31,052 nt of DNA from Didymodactylos carnosus. Lineage: Eukaryota > Rotifera > Eurotatoria > Philodinida > Philodinidae. Positions within the stretch are counted from its first letter, which is position 1. Each line of letters starts with the position of its first letter. This document shows, piece by piece, positions 1 through 13,200 of the stretch. Below the pieces are notes generated by a model. That model did not search any database. It saw nothing but the letters and a program-made list of their open reading frames with translations, and was not told the DNA's origin. The position numbers and the translations under genes are program-made. The stretch spans positions 1-31,052 of the forward strand of contig CAJNOQ010001486.1 in the NCBI GenBank assembly GCA_905250885.1. The letters run 5' to 3'.

Positions 1-35
1 AATTTGCCCCCCCCCCCCCCCTGGATACGCCGCTG
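1..35 (-). mobile_element. Remnant of a transposon terminus (hAT-like TIR)
   Basis: A run of 15 C (7-21) is followed by TGGATACGCCGCTG. Read on the minus strand this is CAGCGGCGTATCCAG followed by poly-G, which resembles the CAG-GGCG-ATCCAGGGGG termini common on hAT-type DNA transposons of invertebrates. The rest of the element would lie left of the window, so this is only a terminus-like fragment. The family assignment comes from recall of the terminal motif, not from any transposase. Confidence 0.3.
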
Positions 36-3000
36 GAACATATAGTCTTAAGTGTTCTCATTTGAATGCGCTAATTTGCATTCGCTTAAAAACGTATTTT
101 AGTCGTTCACGAAAGTTTCTGGAAGACCTGTGGAAATGTATATATCATATACTTTATGGGTTAAAACCATAGTATTGTAAAAACAACGTTCACACACATA
201 CACATACGCATATATGACCCATGCGCGAACATAGGCACATCAGAATCTCCATGGTAGAAAACCGATACAGAATTTTACTTTTTTTAAGGACAATAAGATC
301 CAAAAAGAATTAGTTTTTAGAGGAAAAACAGTATTTTGCGTCAGAATGGATTCATTTCTTTTTTAAAATAAAAGCTGCAACATGTGGGAACAACATAGGT
401 GACAAAATGGTGAGATGATAGATGAAAAGCAACGTATCTATATTTTAGAATGCATCGGTATTTTTAACTAAATTTTATCTTTCTAGCCTTTTTTAGAATC
501 TGAACTACTTCACTTCATAAGGTCATTTTTTAAGTGTGACATGACAAATATTATTTAGTATTGAACTGTTTCTAAAGATGTTTTTGTATTAAAACTGATT
601 ACCAGACATTTGGGCGCCGACGTTGGGACGCGCGCGATATTTGGACGCAGCGACATTTAGGTGCAACGACATTAGGCGCATCTACGACAAAAGCAAACAG
701 AAGTAGTGCATTTGTTAAAGTATGCTGCAAAACGATAAAATTCTCTTTAAACAAACTTTTTATGCTGTGAGAGAGCTTTTTCTATATTACTCGTATCCAA
801 CTGTAACCACTATTTCTTTAATCTTCATCGATACTCATACTCACACTCACCCTCATCCACACCCACACTGGCGTCTTTGAACTTCAACTATCGTTGCGCC
901 CAAATGTCGGTATACCAGTAAAACCCATTATCATCAAAAATTCGGCATAACTGCGAATATCGGATTTAACCATTGTCAAAAACTCCAAAAATTGTAATCG
1001 GATATCTTTTCCTGAAGATCTGTCTGAAACTTTTTTCTAAAATAAAATTTACTGATCGCCTAAAGAATGTTCATATATTACAAACGGGAAAATACTATTG
1101 ATATTATAATTTTTCGAAAAGAAGAACGTTCGTATTCTCTGTATTTAGCCAATTTTTGTTTTTTTGCTTTAATCTATTTCATGTATGACACTATCAATGA
1201 GCGATGAGATCAAAGAAGCATTTTTGATCGAATTGTTAGAGGAAGATGGAACGTTGCGTTCAGTTTGAGAATTATAGAACGAGAGGTCTAATCTCTGTGT
1301 CAGATCTGGTTATTTACCTAATCCATCAGTAAAAAAAATTTCCTGAAAAACTTCATTTTGTTCATTTTTCTCATCAAGCTTTTTTACGCATTTATATACA
1401 CGGCGTGAGAAGTTCACAATCTAGGAAAGTCAGATCTTCCGGTAAAAGTTCTCCTCGAAGTCTGAAAAAGGCTAGAAAGATAAAATTTAGTTGAAAATAC
1501 TGATGCATTCTAAAATACAAATATATTGTTTTCCTATCTATCGTCTCACCATTTGCAAACAAAAAAAGGACTTTACACGTTACATGTTTATGCAATTACA
1601 AAGCAAAGCAGTTATATATAAAACAGTTACAAATTATGTCCATAGCGGACGGAATAGAAAGGTAACAATCGACCGGAATAGTACCCAAAGAGAGGAAGAG
1701 TGACCGACTGGAATACATTTTGAAACGCTTCCTAAATTCTCCATTGTTTTTGAATTTTTGAGTCAAATCCTTCAAAAAATAAAACAGAAAAAATCCCGGA
1801 GTCCGGCCGGCTCTTTACGTCTTTACCCTAGTCTCTAACCCCCTTAATTCGATATTTTAAAACCAACATGAATTCTCTAGCTGTTTTCTGAGAGAAGAAA
1901 TCTGCCGGACGGTAGATACCCATTTTGACTCTTATTCGAGCGATATCTATTGAACAGAAGGAGGTAGTGTCTTCAAAAATTTATCGTAACTATTTCTTGA
2001 CAGGATCAATATTCCATGATAGTTTAGTCCAGGTCGAACTCACGGTTGTTGAGATGGATTTTGACCTGTGAAGGATTCTTAAATGAAGAGTATAACACGT
2101 TGTAACAGCATATAAAGACTTATTGCAACTATTAATAAAACTAATTTGAAATGTAACTGGTCTTTTCTAATAAATTAAAGAGAGCTGAATAATTATAAAC
2201 ATTTTAAATAATTAAGTATTGGTGTAGCAAGTTATAAAAGTTGTTGCAGTTCGTCGAAGAGACGTATTTTAGTCTTTCAAGATTATATTTAGTATTTTCA
2301 TTTGGTAATTTGTTAATGTTTACCCATTGCTACGATTATGTCTTTTTATTATTATTTCATCTATTGTAAAAAAACACGGACTGTAGAATCATACACTTAA
2401 ACATGTTATATGCATGAAAATTTCGATCTTTCTTATTCTATTGTCTTTACAGTGTGTAGACATCATACACAGACATCATTTAATTATTCAATATCAACAT
2501 TGAAATGTTTTCTTTCTTTTTTATCGTAGTGGACAAAAAAAAACTAACTTATGTTTTATTCACAGATAGGATTGGACACAAATTTTGAGAAGCCACAGAA
2601 AATTAGTTCGTTAATCTAGATGTATTTATTGTCTTTCTCTTGTATTATTTTAATTTATGATAATTTTCGTATAATTTTCTGATTATAAGCCAATTTTTTC
2701 AAACTAAAAAAATTTATTTTGCCCTTGTAATTGAAAACGAACAACGCTTCACGATCTCAATTTTTAATATTTTTTTATTTGATACCTATTGTAGAATGTT
2801 TTTCACACCTAGACAATTCAATCACACTAGCGCTTATATTTTCTCTTTTTTATTTCGTTCAAAAAATAATAATAAAAATAAAACAGAAAGCGGAAATTAC
2901 ATACAAAATTGTTCATAAAAGTTTCCATTTTTCTTTCTATTGTTGTTGAAAAGAAGTTGGATGTAGAATATTATTGTTATTAAAACGAAACTCTCTTTTT

Positions 3001-4175
3001 CTTTATGAAAGTAGAATAACGAAAAGAAAATGAATCTGGAGAACAATTATTAAGTTTAATATATTCAACTATTTGTAACTGTAGACATATACTGAACACA
3101 CAATTCATTGTATTCGACTTTTTCTTTTCTGTTCTCATCATTGCTGTTAGTGATTGATCTTCTAATTCGTTCTTTCTTTCTATATTGGTAGACGAGACAA
3201 CAAAGCAACAATTGTTTATTGTTCAATAGGTGTGATTTTTTTGCGGAGTTAAAAAAAAGGAGTAAGGAAGTAATTCGTAAGTGACATTAAGTGATGTTCT
3301 ATTGATGTAATAGACGTCGAAGATTAAACAATTTGTAACAAACTCATATAGTGAGTCTGTTAGTGTGCCAAGGTTTATACAATCAATTTATTTACTCTAA
3401 AAATGCAATTCATTTATGTGTTTCTCCTTCTCATAATCGCTAGACAGTTATGATTTATCTCTTTGGATCTGTCATGATTGATGAAATCTTAGAAATGACC
3501 TGATCAAGGTTGTGTAGAGTAAAGAGCATAAGTAAATTTAGTTTCTTCTTCCTTTTATCTGTTCATCTTTAGAACCTGTATATGCTCAATTTGTTCGAAT
3601 TGCAATTTTTCTTCTTTTGACTATGATAATGCGCATATATGTATTAAAAAAGAAGAAAATTTGTGATTCAAAATAATGAGACAAATACCACTATAGAAGA
3701 AATTTAAGAGTATTTGCATTGTATTAACTTAATGTAGTACATGCAACCAAAAAAATTGAAGAAAAATGACTTGATATATTCTATACATAGGTGTGATGAA
3801 CATTGATGATGTTTTGTTAAAAAATTGTTCAAGATATAGCAAGAGATTCATATACCTTTTATTATGAATCTCTTTTTTTTCTATACCTAAAGTGTGTGTG
3901 TGTGTATATGTATGACAAAAAATAATCATAATAACCACCACTACTATTATTAAGCGCATGATGCATTGCATATACTTTCAACTAAAGTAGTTGAGAGTAA
4001 TGCACTTGAAAAGTTTACTAGGTTTTTTTTTGTTTATTTAAAACAGGAGAAGCGTTTGTTTATTAGATCCGCACGATATATAAGTCAAAAAAAAAAAGAA
4101 ACGAATTTTTAGATTCTATGTATGTAGTGCGACGTGACTTTTGACGACTTACAACTTCTTAAGTTGAATAATTAG
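36..4175. other. Gene-free upstream region
   Basis: I see no exon with convincing splice sites or coding character in these 4.1 kb. The DNA is strongly AT-rich with many short homopolymers. Short open frames at 1491-1703, 2731-2949 and, on the minus strand, 3729-3971 are low-complexity and unlike any family I know. One small inverted-repeat element (about 600-912) is listed separately. A (TG)n run lies near 3892-3906. If a TOG1-encoding part of the CLASP gene exists, it must lie further left than this window. Confidence 0.5.
600..912. mobile_element. MITE-like element with GACATTTGGGCGC termini
   Basis: A perfect 13-bp inverted repeat, GACATTTGGGCGC at 605-617 and its complement at 896-908, bounds about 300 bp of non-coding DNA. 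The left end (605-678) contains four to five degenerate head-to-tail copies of a roughly 17-bp unit built on the same motif (gacgttgggacgcgc, gatatttggacgc, gacatttaggtgc, gacattaggcgc). Subterminal repetition of the terminal motif is typical of transposase binding sites. No open reading frame is present, so it is non-autonomous. The superfamily is unknown and the target-site duplication is unclear. Confidence 0.5.
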
Positions 4176-4296
4176 ATGGATCCATCGTTGTTAGAGCAAT
4201 TTCTGGGACCAGCTACGACTCAGTTTCAACCGTCAATACCCGATTTATCACCGATAGTTTTCAGACGAAATACGAAAACAAGAAAATCGTTACCAG
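4176..4296 (+). CDS. CLASP: CLASP alternative first coding exon 1a
   Basis: Open 121-nt segment starting MDPSLLEQFLGP and ending in a GTAATT donor at 4297. It leaves one base (G), so it splices in phase 1 to the exon at 8397, making an Ala codon. An in-frame TAG directly precedes the ATG, supporting initiation here. However, the preceding bases (...aattag) also look like a weak splice acceptor, so an internal exon cannot be excluded. The 40 encoded residues do not resemble TOG1. They would be an isoform-specific N-terminus, analogous to the short isoform-specific N-termini of CLASP2 beta and gamma. The first intron would be 4.1 kb, by far the largest in the gene. Confidence 0.6.
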
Positions 4297-7200
4297 GTAA
4301 TTTTAATGAGAAAAAAAGCTACATTCTATAACTAAGAAATGTTTTAAATTGTATGTCTTTATTTACTATAGACTAGAATAGGTATCTGTATATATTGCTT
4401 ATCAGGGATCCCAGATCTACTGATTTTGACAGAAAAATTCTGATTTTTGGAACTTTTTCTGTTTCGTTTTTGCTCGTTTTTTGCCCTAAGGTCTACTGAT
4501 TTTCTGATTTTCTACTTCTTTTTCTTAGGTTTTTCTGATTTTGAACTTTTATTTTCTGATTTTCGTATTTTGGATCTGGGATACCTGTTGCTTACTCTTA
4601 TAGATTTGTCGAAAATTCTTAGAACCATATATTATCATTAGTTAGAATCTGTTCATCATTGCAGTAAATTTGAAATTGCTATCTAGGCGGTAGATGCATC
4701 AGAAGAGACAATGTCAGCCAAAAGGTGGATTCTGACCAAACTATATCCATCTATTCAGACTTTTGTTCTATTTACACTGCCATGTTTTGAACGGAATATA
4801 GAAACATGTCTTTAGAATGAAATATAATTTGGTTAGAGTATGCGTATACTATACATAGTTAAACTCTTTTTTCCTCTACTTATGACAATAGGGTGTTTAT
4901 TGGCATCTTTAATTATGATGTACATATAGTCGTATATTAAGAAGAATTTGCACTAGCAGAAAAATATTTTTTTTTGTTATCTTCATATTTCTATTATTAT
5001 GTGGGGGTAACCCCTCCCCCCTCCCAATAATTGAAAATAATTATTTTTCACCGGCCAAATGAAAAACAAATGTGCAAAAATAACTCGCGCAACGAAAAGT
5101 TTTGAGTCAGCATCCCCCAAATTTTTTTGTGGAAAAGCAGTTTAATATTTAGAGAAAATTGTTAGAAATATTTTGCTCCCTCCCCAATTCTGAGTGTCTC
5201 GCGTCAGCCCTGTTTGAAAGATCTATTGTTTCAATTGAAGATAAATCCACTGTTGATATTATAAATAGTCTAAATGCATCGAAAAGAGCATCGTCAGGAT
5301 GTAAAAAATGTCTGTGTAGAACGAAAAGAAAATAAGGTGATTATTTTATTAACAGAGAAAGTTATAATATGTGTGCCTGCTTTCTGAACAAAGATCTGTA
5401 CGGATCAACGTTTCTAGGTTTCTGTTCTGTAATCTTGTTAAATTTCTTTTGAATATATTAATTTCTACTTTTTATGAGAAAGGCCGACTAAAACAGAGTT
5501 TTTCTACATCAGAACAGAATAAAAGAGAAACTACTTTGCAAAACTGAGATTCCGTTCTGATTCTGTGCTTTTTTAATTCTGTAGTATACATTGCGCAGCA
5601 AGATTTTTTGTGTGAAAATAAATTGTAATTTGTATTCTGTATAGAGGTCATATGCCGTGCTGATCAACAAAAAGATATCAGTAATGAGATGTTAAAGAAA
5701 TTAAAACTAACAAAATTGTTGTCTGATAATCATACGCTTAGTATATATTAATACTGTTGTTAGGGTTCTCACAAGTATTATATAGATGAATACAAAATCG
5801 TGCTCTCTCTTCATTATGAACTTTGGTTTATTTGACTGAACATGTCAATGTAATAACATTTTTTACTTTTGTCTACTCTACTGTTCTCTTTTATATTATA
5901 AAAACAGAAAGAAGGAAAGAATTCAATTGACTAGAATGATAACAAATGTCTTTAGTTGCTGTTTATAGTTGACAACAGAGAATAATTGATTAGATTTATT
6001 CGTCTAGGAGATTATAGTTTACAATCAAGTTCGTAATAATATATATAAAATTAGTTCCCTGTTTATTATTAGCTTCAAAATCCTAGATGTAAGACTTAGA
6101 CAGAAATGACAAGTTATGTCAAGTCGGACACATTGATTACGAATATGATATCTGTAACGATCATGCGAGAATTTGGGATGAATTTCACTCTACCAAGACA
6201 TTTTATATATTTTCGAAGTTAAACAATGTTGAATGATAAAGTGCTCACGCCATTTAGTCAAGGACAGCCTATTACTTTTTTAAAACGTTGTATCTTATTC
6301 TCGTCAAAGTATAGTGTAGTTTCAATAATAAAGAAAGCATTCTCTCTCATGACTACTAGTTTAGTGATCTATCACAGGCCTTAATATCAGTAATCTTTCG
6401 ATAATGTAAATTTTTTACTTTTAGTCATTTGTAAATACCAGTAACGTTCATTCAAATTTTTCTTCACACATCCTAAAGTACAAATATGAATGAGCTATTT
6501 AGTTATTTATTCTTTAAATAACTGTTCTTTGCACTGTACACTTGAGATATATCGTCAATATTGGCTCCATTTAGAGAAAATTATAACTCTTCAATGGCCG
6601 CTAAAAAGAACTTTCACTTTTTAATTATCGGATCACCGACCGTATAAATGTTGTAGTATTTGAATGATAAGTACTACCTCAAAACTTCATATATAAGTTA
6701 TAGAAATCATTGAGATGTATTAAATAATGTAACATTTACTGTTATTCTTGACAGAATAAACATTGGCGTTAACAATGCGTCATCGCGTTACAAGTCGATA
6801 ACTCACTGTGTTTAAATATCAAAATTATTTGGTCATCTGGAAATATTTCCTCATAAGTTTTCTATGGAACTGTTGCGAGATCATTTTTAAAAATGAAAAA
6901 CTAAGCAGCAAATTATATTGATAATTGTTGCTGTTATTATATTTTTAATTTAAGTTTTTCTTCTCTAATTTGCTGTATCCTTTTGCGTATATATCCTTTT
7001 CACTGTATATTCGTAGAGTCATTCGTTGATTCATTGATTTCGTCTATTGTGTGTGCAACTTCTGTCATATATCACAAAAGTTATCAAACAAAGAGAGGAA
7101 ATATTTTTTTTAACATCTTAAACAATATAAAGACCAGTTTTCAAATTCAATCTATCGTACATGAAATAGAAAAGGAAGACCTATACTTTAAATCTATTGA

Positions 7201-10200
7201 ATTTGTATGTCGAGATAATGATTTTCGTTATGAGATAACCACCACAAAAGAAGTTGACCTTTGCTCAACACCATCATGTATTATACATTTAAGCAAAAGA
7301 CATGAACAACATTGAAAAAGACCTTTTCACAGGAGATAATGCGATAAGAAACTGAATATCTTAAACTTGGTTTAAGCTTTAATCTCAAACCAGAACGAAA
7401 ATCGAGAATATAAATTTCCTATTATATTATTTTGAAACTTAAACTATCAAAACATAAAAGCAATTCTTGCACAAAGCTAGAATTGTACATACGAATTCTT
7501 CTTAAAATTCTAAGTATTAAACTTGATTTTATGGGAAAAAAAGAGGCTAATATCTATATCTTTTGTCAAAAGGGACCTTTCAGACGATAATAATGTTCTC
7601 TATAATAGACGAACAAAACATTTTTGTTCACTTAAGAAGAGCTTTTTACTACTGTAGTGTTTGCATAATAAATCATCTAACGATACGATTTTCAAGTGTT
7701 CATGTCCAATTTTTTTTTTTCTCTTTCACCCTTCAACTTTAGAAGATGATATTTTCGAAATTTATTTAAACTAAATATCTAACAAATATTTAATCTAAGG
7801 TATAATAAATCGGATTATTCAATAGATCAATACTTCATCATTCATTTACACCTGATTCATTATTGAACAATCAAAACGTGTGTAGAACACAAACTCTCAA
7901 TGTCATAAAATATAAAAATTCTTTTTTTTTCTGTCAAAGAATTTTTCTATTTTTATAACTTAACAAAGACGTGTGCGGTTTTATTATGGTATCTTTAACA
8001 CATTCTATTTGTCATTTTTATGTGAAACGAAGAAGAAAAAAAAAAAAAGATTTTCTAATAATATTTTCTTCTCTCTATATCCATGTGCGTGCGTTCTTTT
8101 CATCTTTTACACAATTGTAGTAAAATTATTCTTTTAATAGTAATAAGATTTCGACTGTAACATCTAAGACAGCACAACGTATATACGATGCTTTACTAGA
8201 TAGACGAAAAAAACAATACAAAGATAGTAATTAAGAAATTGACATGTACTATATTTACTATTAACTAAGATGAATACTGCTGCTAAACCGCGTAAGTATT
8301 ATTAACTGCTATTATAATTGAGTAATTGATGAAATATTCGTATGTTGTGAATATTAATTATGATTTTGATTATTTTTTCTTTGATCTATTTTCTAGCACG
8401 TCCAAAACCAACATCGAGTAGTACAACAACGGTAAAATCGAAAATTGGCAATAATGGAACATCGACAGATACACGATCAAGAACTATGCGATTAGGGTCA
8501 ACATCATCGGCTGGAACAAGTTCTGCTGGTTAGTGAATTATATATTATATCTGTGTACTGGGAGTATTTTTTTATACTGGTTTTTGTTTTCAACTAATGT
8601 CAGACTTCTTGTTCTATTCTAAATTTGAATTACAAATAAGTCAAAATACAATGTTATAGTCATTTTCTCATCTACTCAATAATCGATTTGTAAAGTTTTC
8701 AATAACAGAAATCGATTTGATTAAACAACATCGATTATTTTAGCATCTCGTCGATCTCGTTCATCTTCTGGTATCCCTCATCCGTTGCCACGATCTCGTT
8801 CACAACTACCTAGTTCTGTAACAGGTGTGACAACAACATCAGGTGAAAATCCAAATGTTGTACATAGTGTAACTGGTACTTTCTATTCTCACCTCTTCTA
8901 TATTCTGTGTCTCTATTTGTTGTATTTGTTAATGTATTTTGCAATTTGCTGTTATCTGTTATACGCCCAGAAGCATGATAGTTTTGTTTTCCCTTTTCCT
9001 GTATTGTAGACGAGGAAACTAGTGATTGATAGTTGATGTATAAACGGGCGTCTGAATCGATCTCTTTTTTTTTGCTCCTGAATATTGTTAAAAAATTTAG
9101 AAAAACAGATGAAAATGAGGAAGGTAAAAGGGAGATATTCTTTTAAAAGACTTTCACCCTTTAGACGCCTGACAAATAGACTTGTAGGAGTCTATCTGTA
9201 AACGTTGACTTGATGTTGTTGAATGTAGTCCTTTGTTTTTTCTTCTCGAAGTAACCAGATAAGAATGAGAAAATGCATGCAGTTGATAATAAATGAAAAA
9301 TCATGTATTCAGTTCTCATATGAAATTGTGAGCATTGAGTATCTCTACATTTCAAGCATCAAGATAAAACTATTTTTTATATCATCGCTTTTCATCTATT
9401 CAAATCCAAAAATATTGTTATCAATCACAGAAATGGCAATATAGCTAATGAAAACGATCAGGAAAGCTATTTATGTCTTGATAAACCTTTAGAAAGTATA
9501 TTAAACTCTTAAGTTTTACCGTATTTAATGCGTCATTTTTCTCTTTTTTTAAAGTAAAATCCTTTATAAAAAAATTTCTAATTTCTCGTTTATTAAAAAG
9601 TTGCAATCGCAGACTGGTGCACTATTGTAATAAAAACATTTTCTATAGAATAATGTAATGAAAAAGAATGAGAAAATGCTGATCACTAAAGGGGCTGTAC
9701 GTTTTAGTAATCTGAACTACCATAGCGGCAATAAAACATCCCTGATCATACATTTTCCACAAAAGCTTATAATTCAGTTGTAACATGTAGTATCAATTAT
9801 TATCATATTATATTTTCACCTCAACATCCAAGTTGACAAATAATAGTTTGTAGTGTATGTTGTTCATGTGATGTTTGTATAAATAATAATTATTTTTGAC
9901 TATTCTTAAATAAAATTTTATATCTTTATCTTAGCTGCTTCCAGTGGTGCAGTTGATGAAGCGATATTTCTCGAAGCATTTGAATCGACATCGGAAGTTC
10001 AAGTATGTCCATTTGAAATAAAAATTTATCTACTAATAACGTCAGTAATCATTTTTCTTTTTTAGTTATTATCTGGAAAAGATGTTGAACAACAATTATC
10101 AAATATACGTGATACATTGGCGGATACGAATACGGACTGGGAGAAAAGAATAGACACTGTATGTGTGTTATGTCTGTGTATCTTATACACATATTAAATT

Positions 10201-13200
10201 ATACGGATTGCTTTTTCAGTTAAAACGATTACGATCAATTATTATTAGTGGTGCATTGGATTATGATGAATTTTTTAAAAATATTCGACAACTTGATTTA
10301 CCATTAGCAGTAACAGTTAAAGATTTACGTTCACAAATTGTTAGAGAAGCATGCATTACATTGGCGTAAGCAAAATGTAAACATTTTTTTTGTTGCTTGA
10401 TTTTTCTAATATGTTCTTTTATTTTTAGTTTTATGTCTGTTAAATTAACAAATCGTTTTGAACGTACAGCTGAAGATGTTATTCCAGCATTAATGAATCT
10501 TATACAAAATAGTGCAAAAATAATAGCAAGTAGTGCAGTTGTTGCCATGCGTTTTATTGTGGATAATACTCAATCATCCAAATTAGTGCCACTTATATTA
10601 GCAAGTTCAGAATCAAAATCAAAAGAAATAAGACGGTATGTGAACATTATTTATTTGTTTTTGTTGTTTTTTTTTCATTATTATTTTAATAATATGATTA
10701 AAATTTATTTTCAGGCACACATGTGAATTATTATTACACATGTTAAATCATTGGGATCGTACCCAATTAGATAAACATAGTCAATTAATTCATGATGTAA
10801 TCAAAAAGAGTTTATCAGATGCTGATCCAGAAACAAGACAGGGTGCAAGAAAGTAAGTAGAAAAAATTCATAATCAATAGACTAATATTATTTATTTATT
10901 TTTTCATTTAGAGCATTTGGTTTGTTTCGTGAAAATTTTCCACAATTAGCTCATAAGTTATTAGATACATTAGACGCATCGAAGAAGAAAACTCTTTTGG
11001 TAAACTAGTGTACTATGTATAAAAAACCAGTTGCTATAGTCACTTTTTGAATACTGATAAATAACAGAATTTCTTGAACTAGGATTTTGATAGAAATAGA
11101 TTTTTTACTAGTTGTGATTTTTTTGCCATAAGACTTAGCACGATCGAAAATCCATATTCAAATGATTTTAAAGTGTATTTTGATTAATAATTAACCAGTC
11201 CTAGAACTTTCCAGGAATTTGATACCGCGCCTAAATTATGAAGGATGAAGATCTTGCTTAACTTCTATTTTAATGAGGACACTCGAGACTATCTACTTAT
11301 GAAACAGTTTTGAATCGCTAACGAGTATTGCAAAAATCTTCTAAAAACTCGATCGTCGAAGAAAATCTTTAAATTTGTCTTACTTAAGTAGTCTTTTGAA
11401 TAACAAAAAAAATTACAGGTCATCATTTATCTCTCTTCGAAAGTAATTCATAAAATAACTACAGTCACTGATTTTTAAACAGTTAGTAATAGTTTCTAAT
11501 GTTTAATGTTTTCTTTCTGATATTTTTTCTTTTAGGGTGAAATGAGTAATTCATCTAGTACACATTCATTAGCAAGTAATGGACGATTGAGAAGTGCAAA
11601 AGAGTAAGAGCGATATTTTAAAATATCAATAATAAGTTTGTTATGATTTTGTGATCATTCATTTAGAATTACATCTAGACATCCATCAGGAAATGGTATG
11701 TATTTGTTGTTAGTTTATTCACCGTAAATTATAAATTCTTTTTTATTAATTTTAAACAATATTTTTATAGATAAACAATATTCACCTGGTGCATTAGGAC
11801 GTTCTTCAAGTGCCAATGAATTAGCGTCAAGAAATCTTGCAAAAAATAATGCACTCTCCATGACAAGTAAGATTAAAATAGTATTTATCGTGTGATCGTC
11901 TGAGGTGTTTATTGCTACCGACAGAGGCGGCGAAACGTTTCTAAAGGGGACTCACGGTAAAGCAGCAGCGAATTTAGAAAGTTTTTCGAGAAGGTGCAAT
12001 TTTCCGTAAAAGTTTTTGTAGCAAGACCAAGCAAGCACACAAGGAAATATTTTTTTGAGCTCAATTCGTCGAAATAAAACGTCAGCTTAAGCTCCATGAA
12101 TCAAAGCGGTTTTTACTTAGACTCCAAAAAAGTGACATTTTCAGAAAAAAGGGCAAACAAGGGAAAAGTTTGCGCTAGACTAATCAAAGCAAAGCATATT
12201 CGTTTGAAAAACGTGACATATCTATATAATTAAAGGACTAATTCGCTATTTTGAACAAAAGACAATTTACATATCGAGGTTTCTTGGCGTTCTTGATGCC
12301 AAAAGTTAGCATTTTATCCCGATCCAGTCGTCTGTCTCACCGCACATATCTCATATTAGTCTATGCGTTTAAGATCACTGAAAAAAAAAGCAGAGTTTAA
12401 TTCCCGCAGCGAAACTTTTCTTGGTCTTTTCTCCAGATAAATAAGGCCTTTCTGCCAATGTAGCCAAGTAAAATCCAAATAATATTCAAAATTCTACATC
12501 AAAACGAGATAAGACTCAATCTAACAGAGTCAAATCCGGGTAAAGTGGTTCTGCCGTCTGGTTACCAATAATAATCGTCTAATCTTCATTTTTTCTTATT
12601 AAGCATTTGATGATGATACAAATGAAGCTGAATTGTATAATTCATCTATTGATAATACTTCACTTTCGAGTATGAATGATATTTAAATCGGGAAAATAAT
12701 TTAACTAATCGAGCGCAATTAAGTTTAATGCTTTGAAAACGTGACGCTTCTTTTAATACTCAAGCTTTTTCTTATCTTCTTTTTCCGTTATTTGTTTATG
12801 ATTTTTATTTTTAGCTTCAATAACACCAGTTGCTCCATCATTAGGTAAACTATAGGCACCTTATCATATATTTTTGTTTTCCTATAAGTTAAAAAATTTT
12901 CTAAATTTAGCTAAACCACGTCCTGTGCAATCGAAATCCGCATATAAATCATCTTCGACTATCACAGCGTCTTCTGGATCTCGACCACCAGTTACTTCAC
13001 AATCACAACCAGGAAGTCGTTCAACATCGCCTACGTTAAAATCTCATTATTTAACACATCATAATAATAATCGAACACCAACAAATGGTCGTTCAAGAAT
13101 ACCAATGCCAGGAAAAATATCCAGTAGAGAATCAAGTCCAGGAAGAACACGTATGCATTTAATTTTCTACTTTTTTTTCCCTTAGTATTTCAATTCCACA

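Larger units (their letters stand above)
4297..8269. other. Long first intron / alternative-promoter region
   Basis: About 4 kb between the two candidate CLASP first exons. It contains the small inverted-repeat element at 4403-4587, a C-rich stretch near 5000-5035 and low-complexity AT DNA. The longest open stretch (6983-7312, + strand, 110 codons) has no ATG, only a TTG at its left end, and matches nothing I know. The promoter for exon 1b presumably lies in the last few hundred bases before 8270, but I see no clear TATA box or initiator. Confidence 0.5.

Noticed and set aside
10261-10548. 95-codon minus-strand open frame
   Set aside because: It is antisense to CLASP TOG2 exons 6-7, whose + strand translation matches the family exactly.
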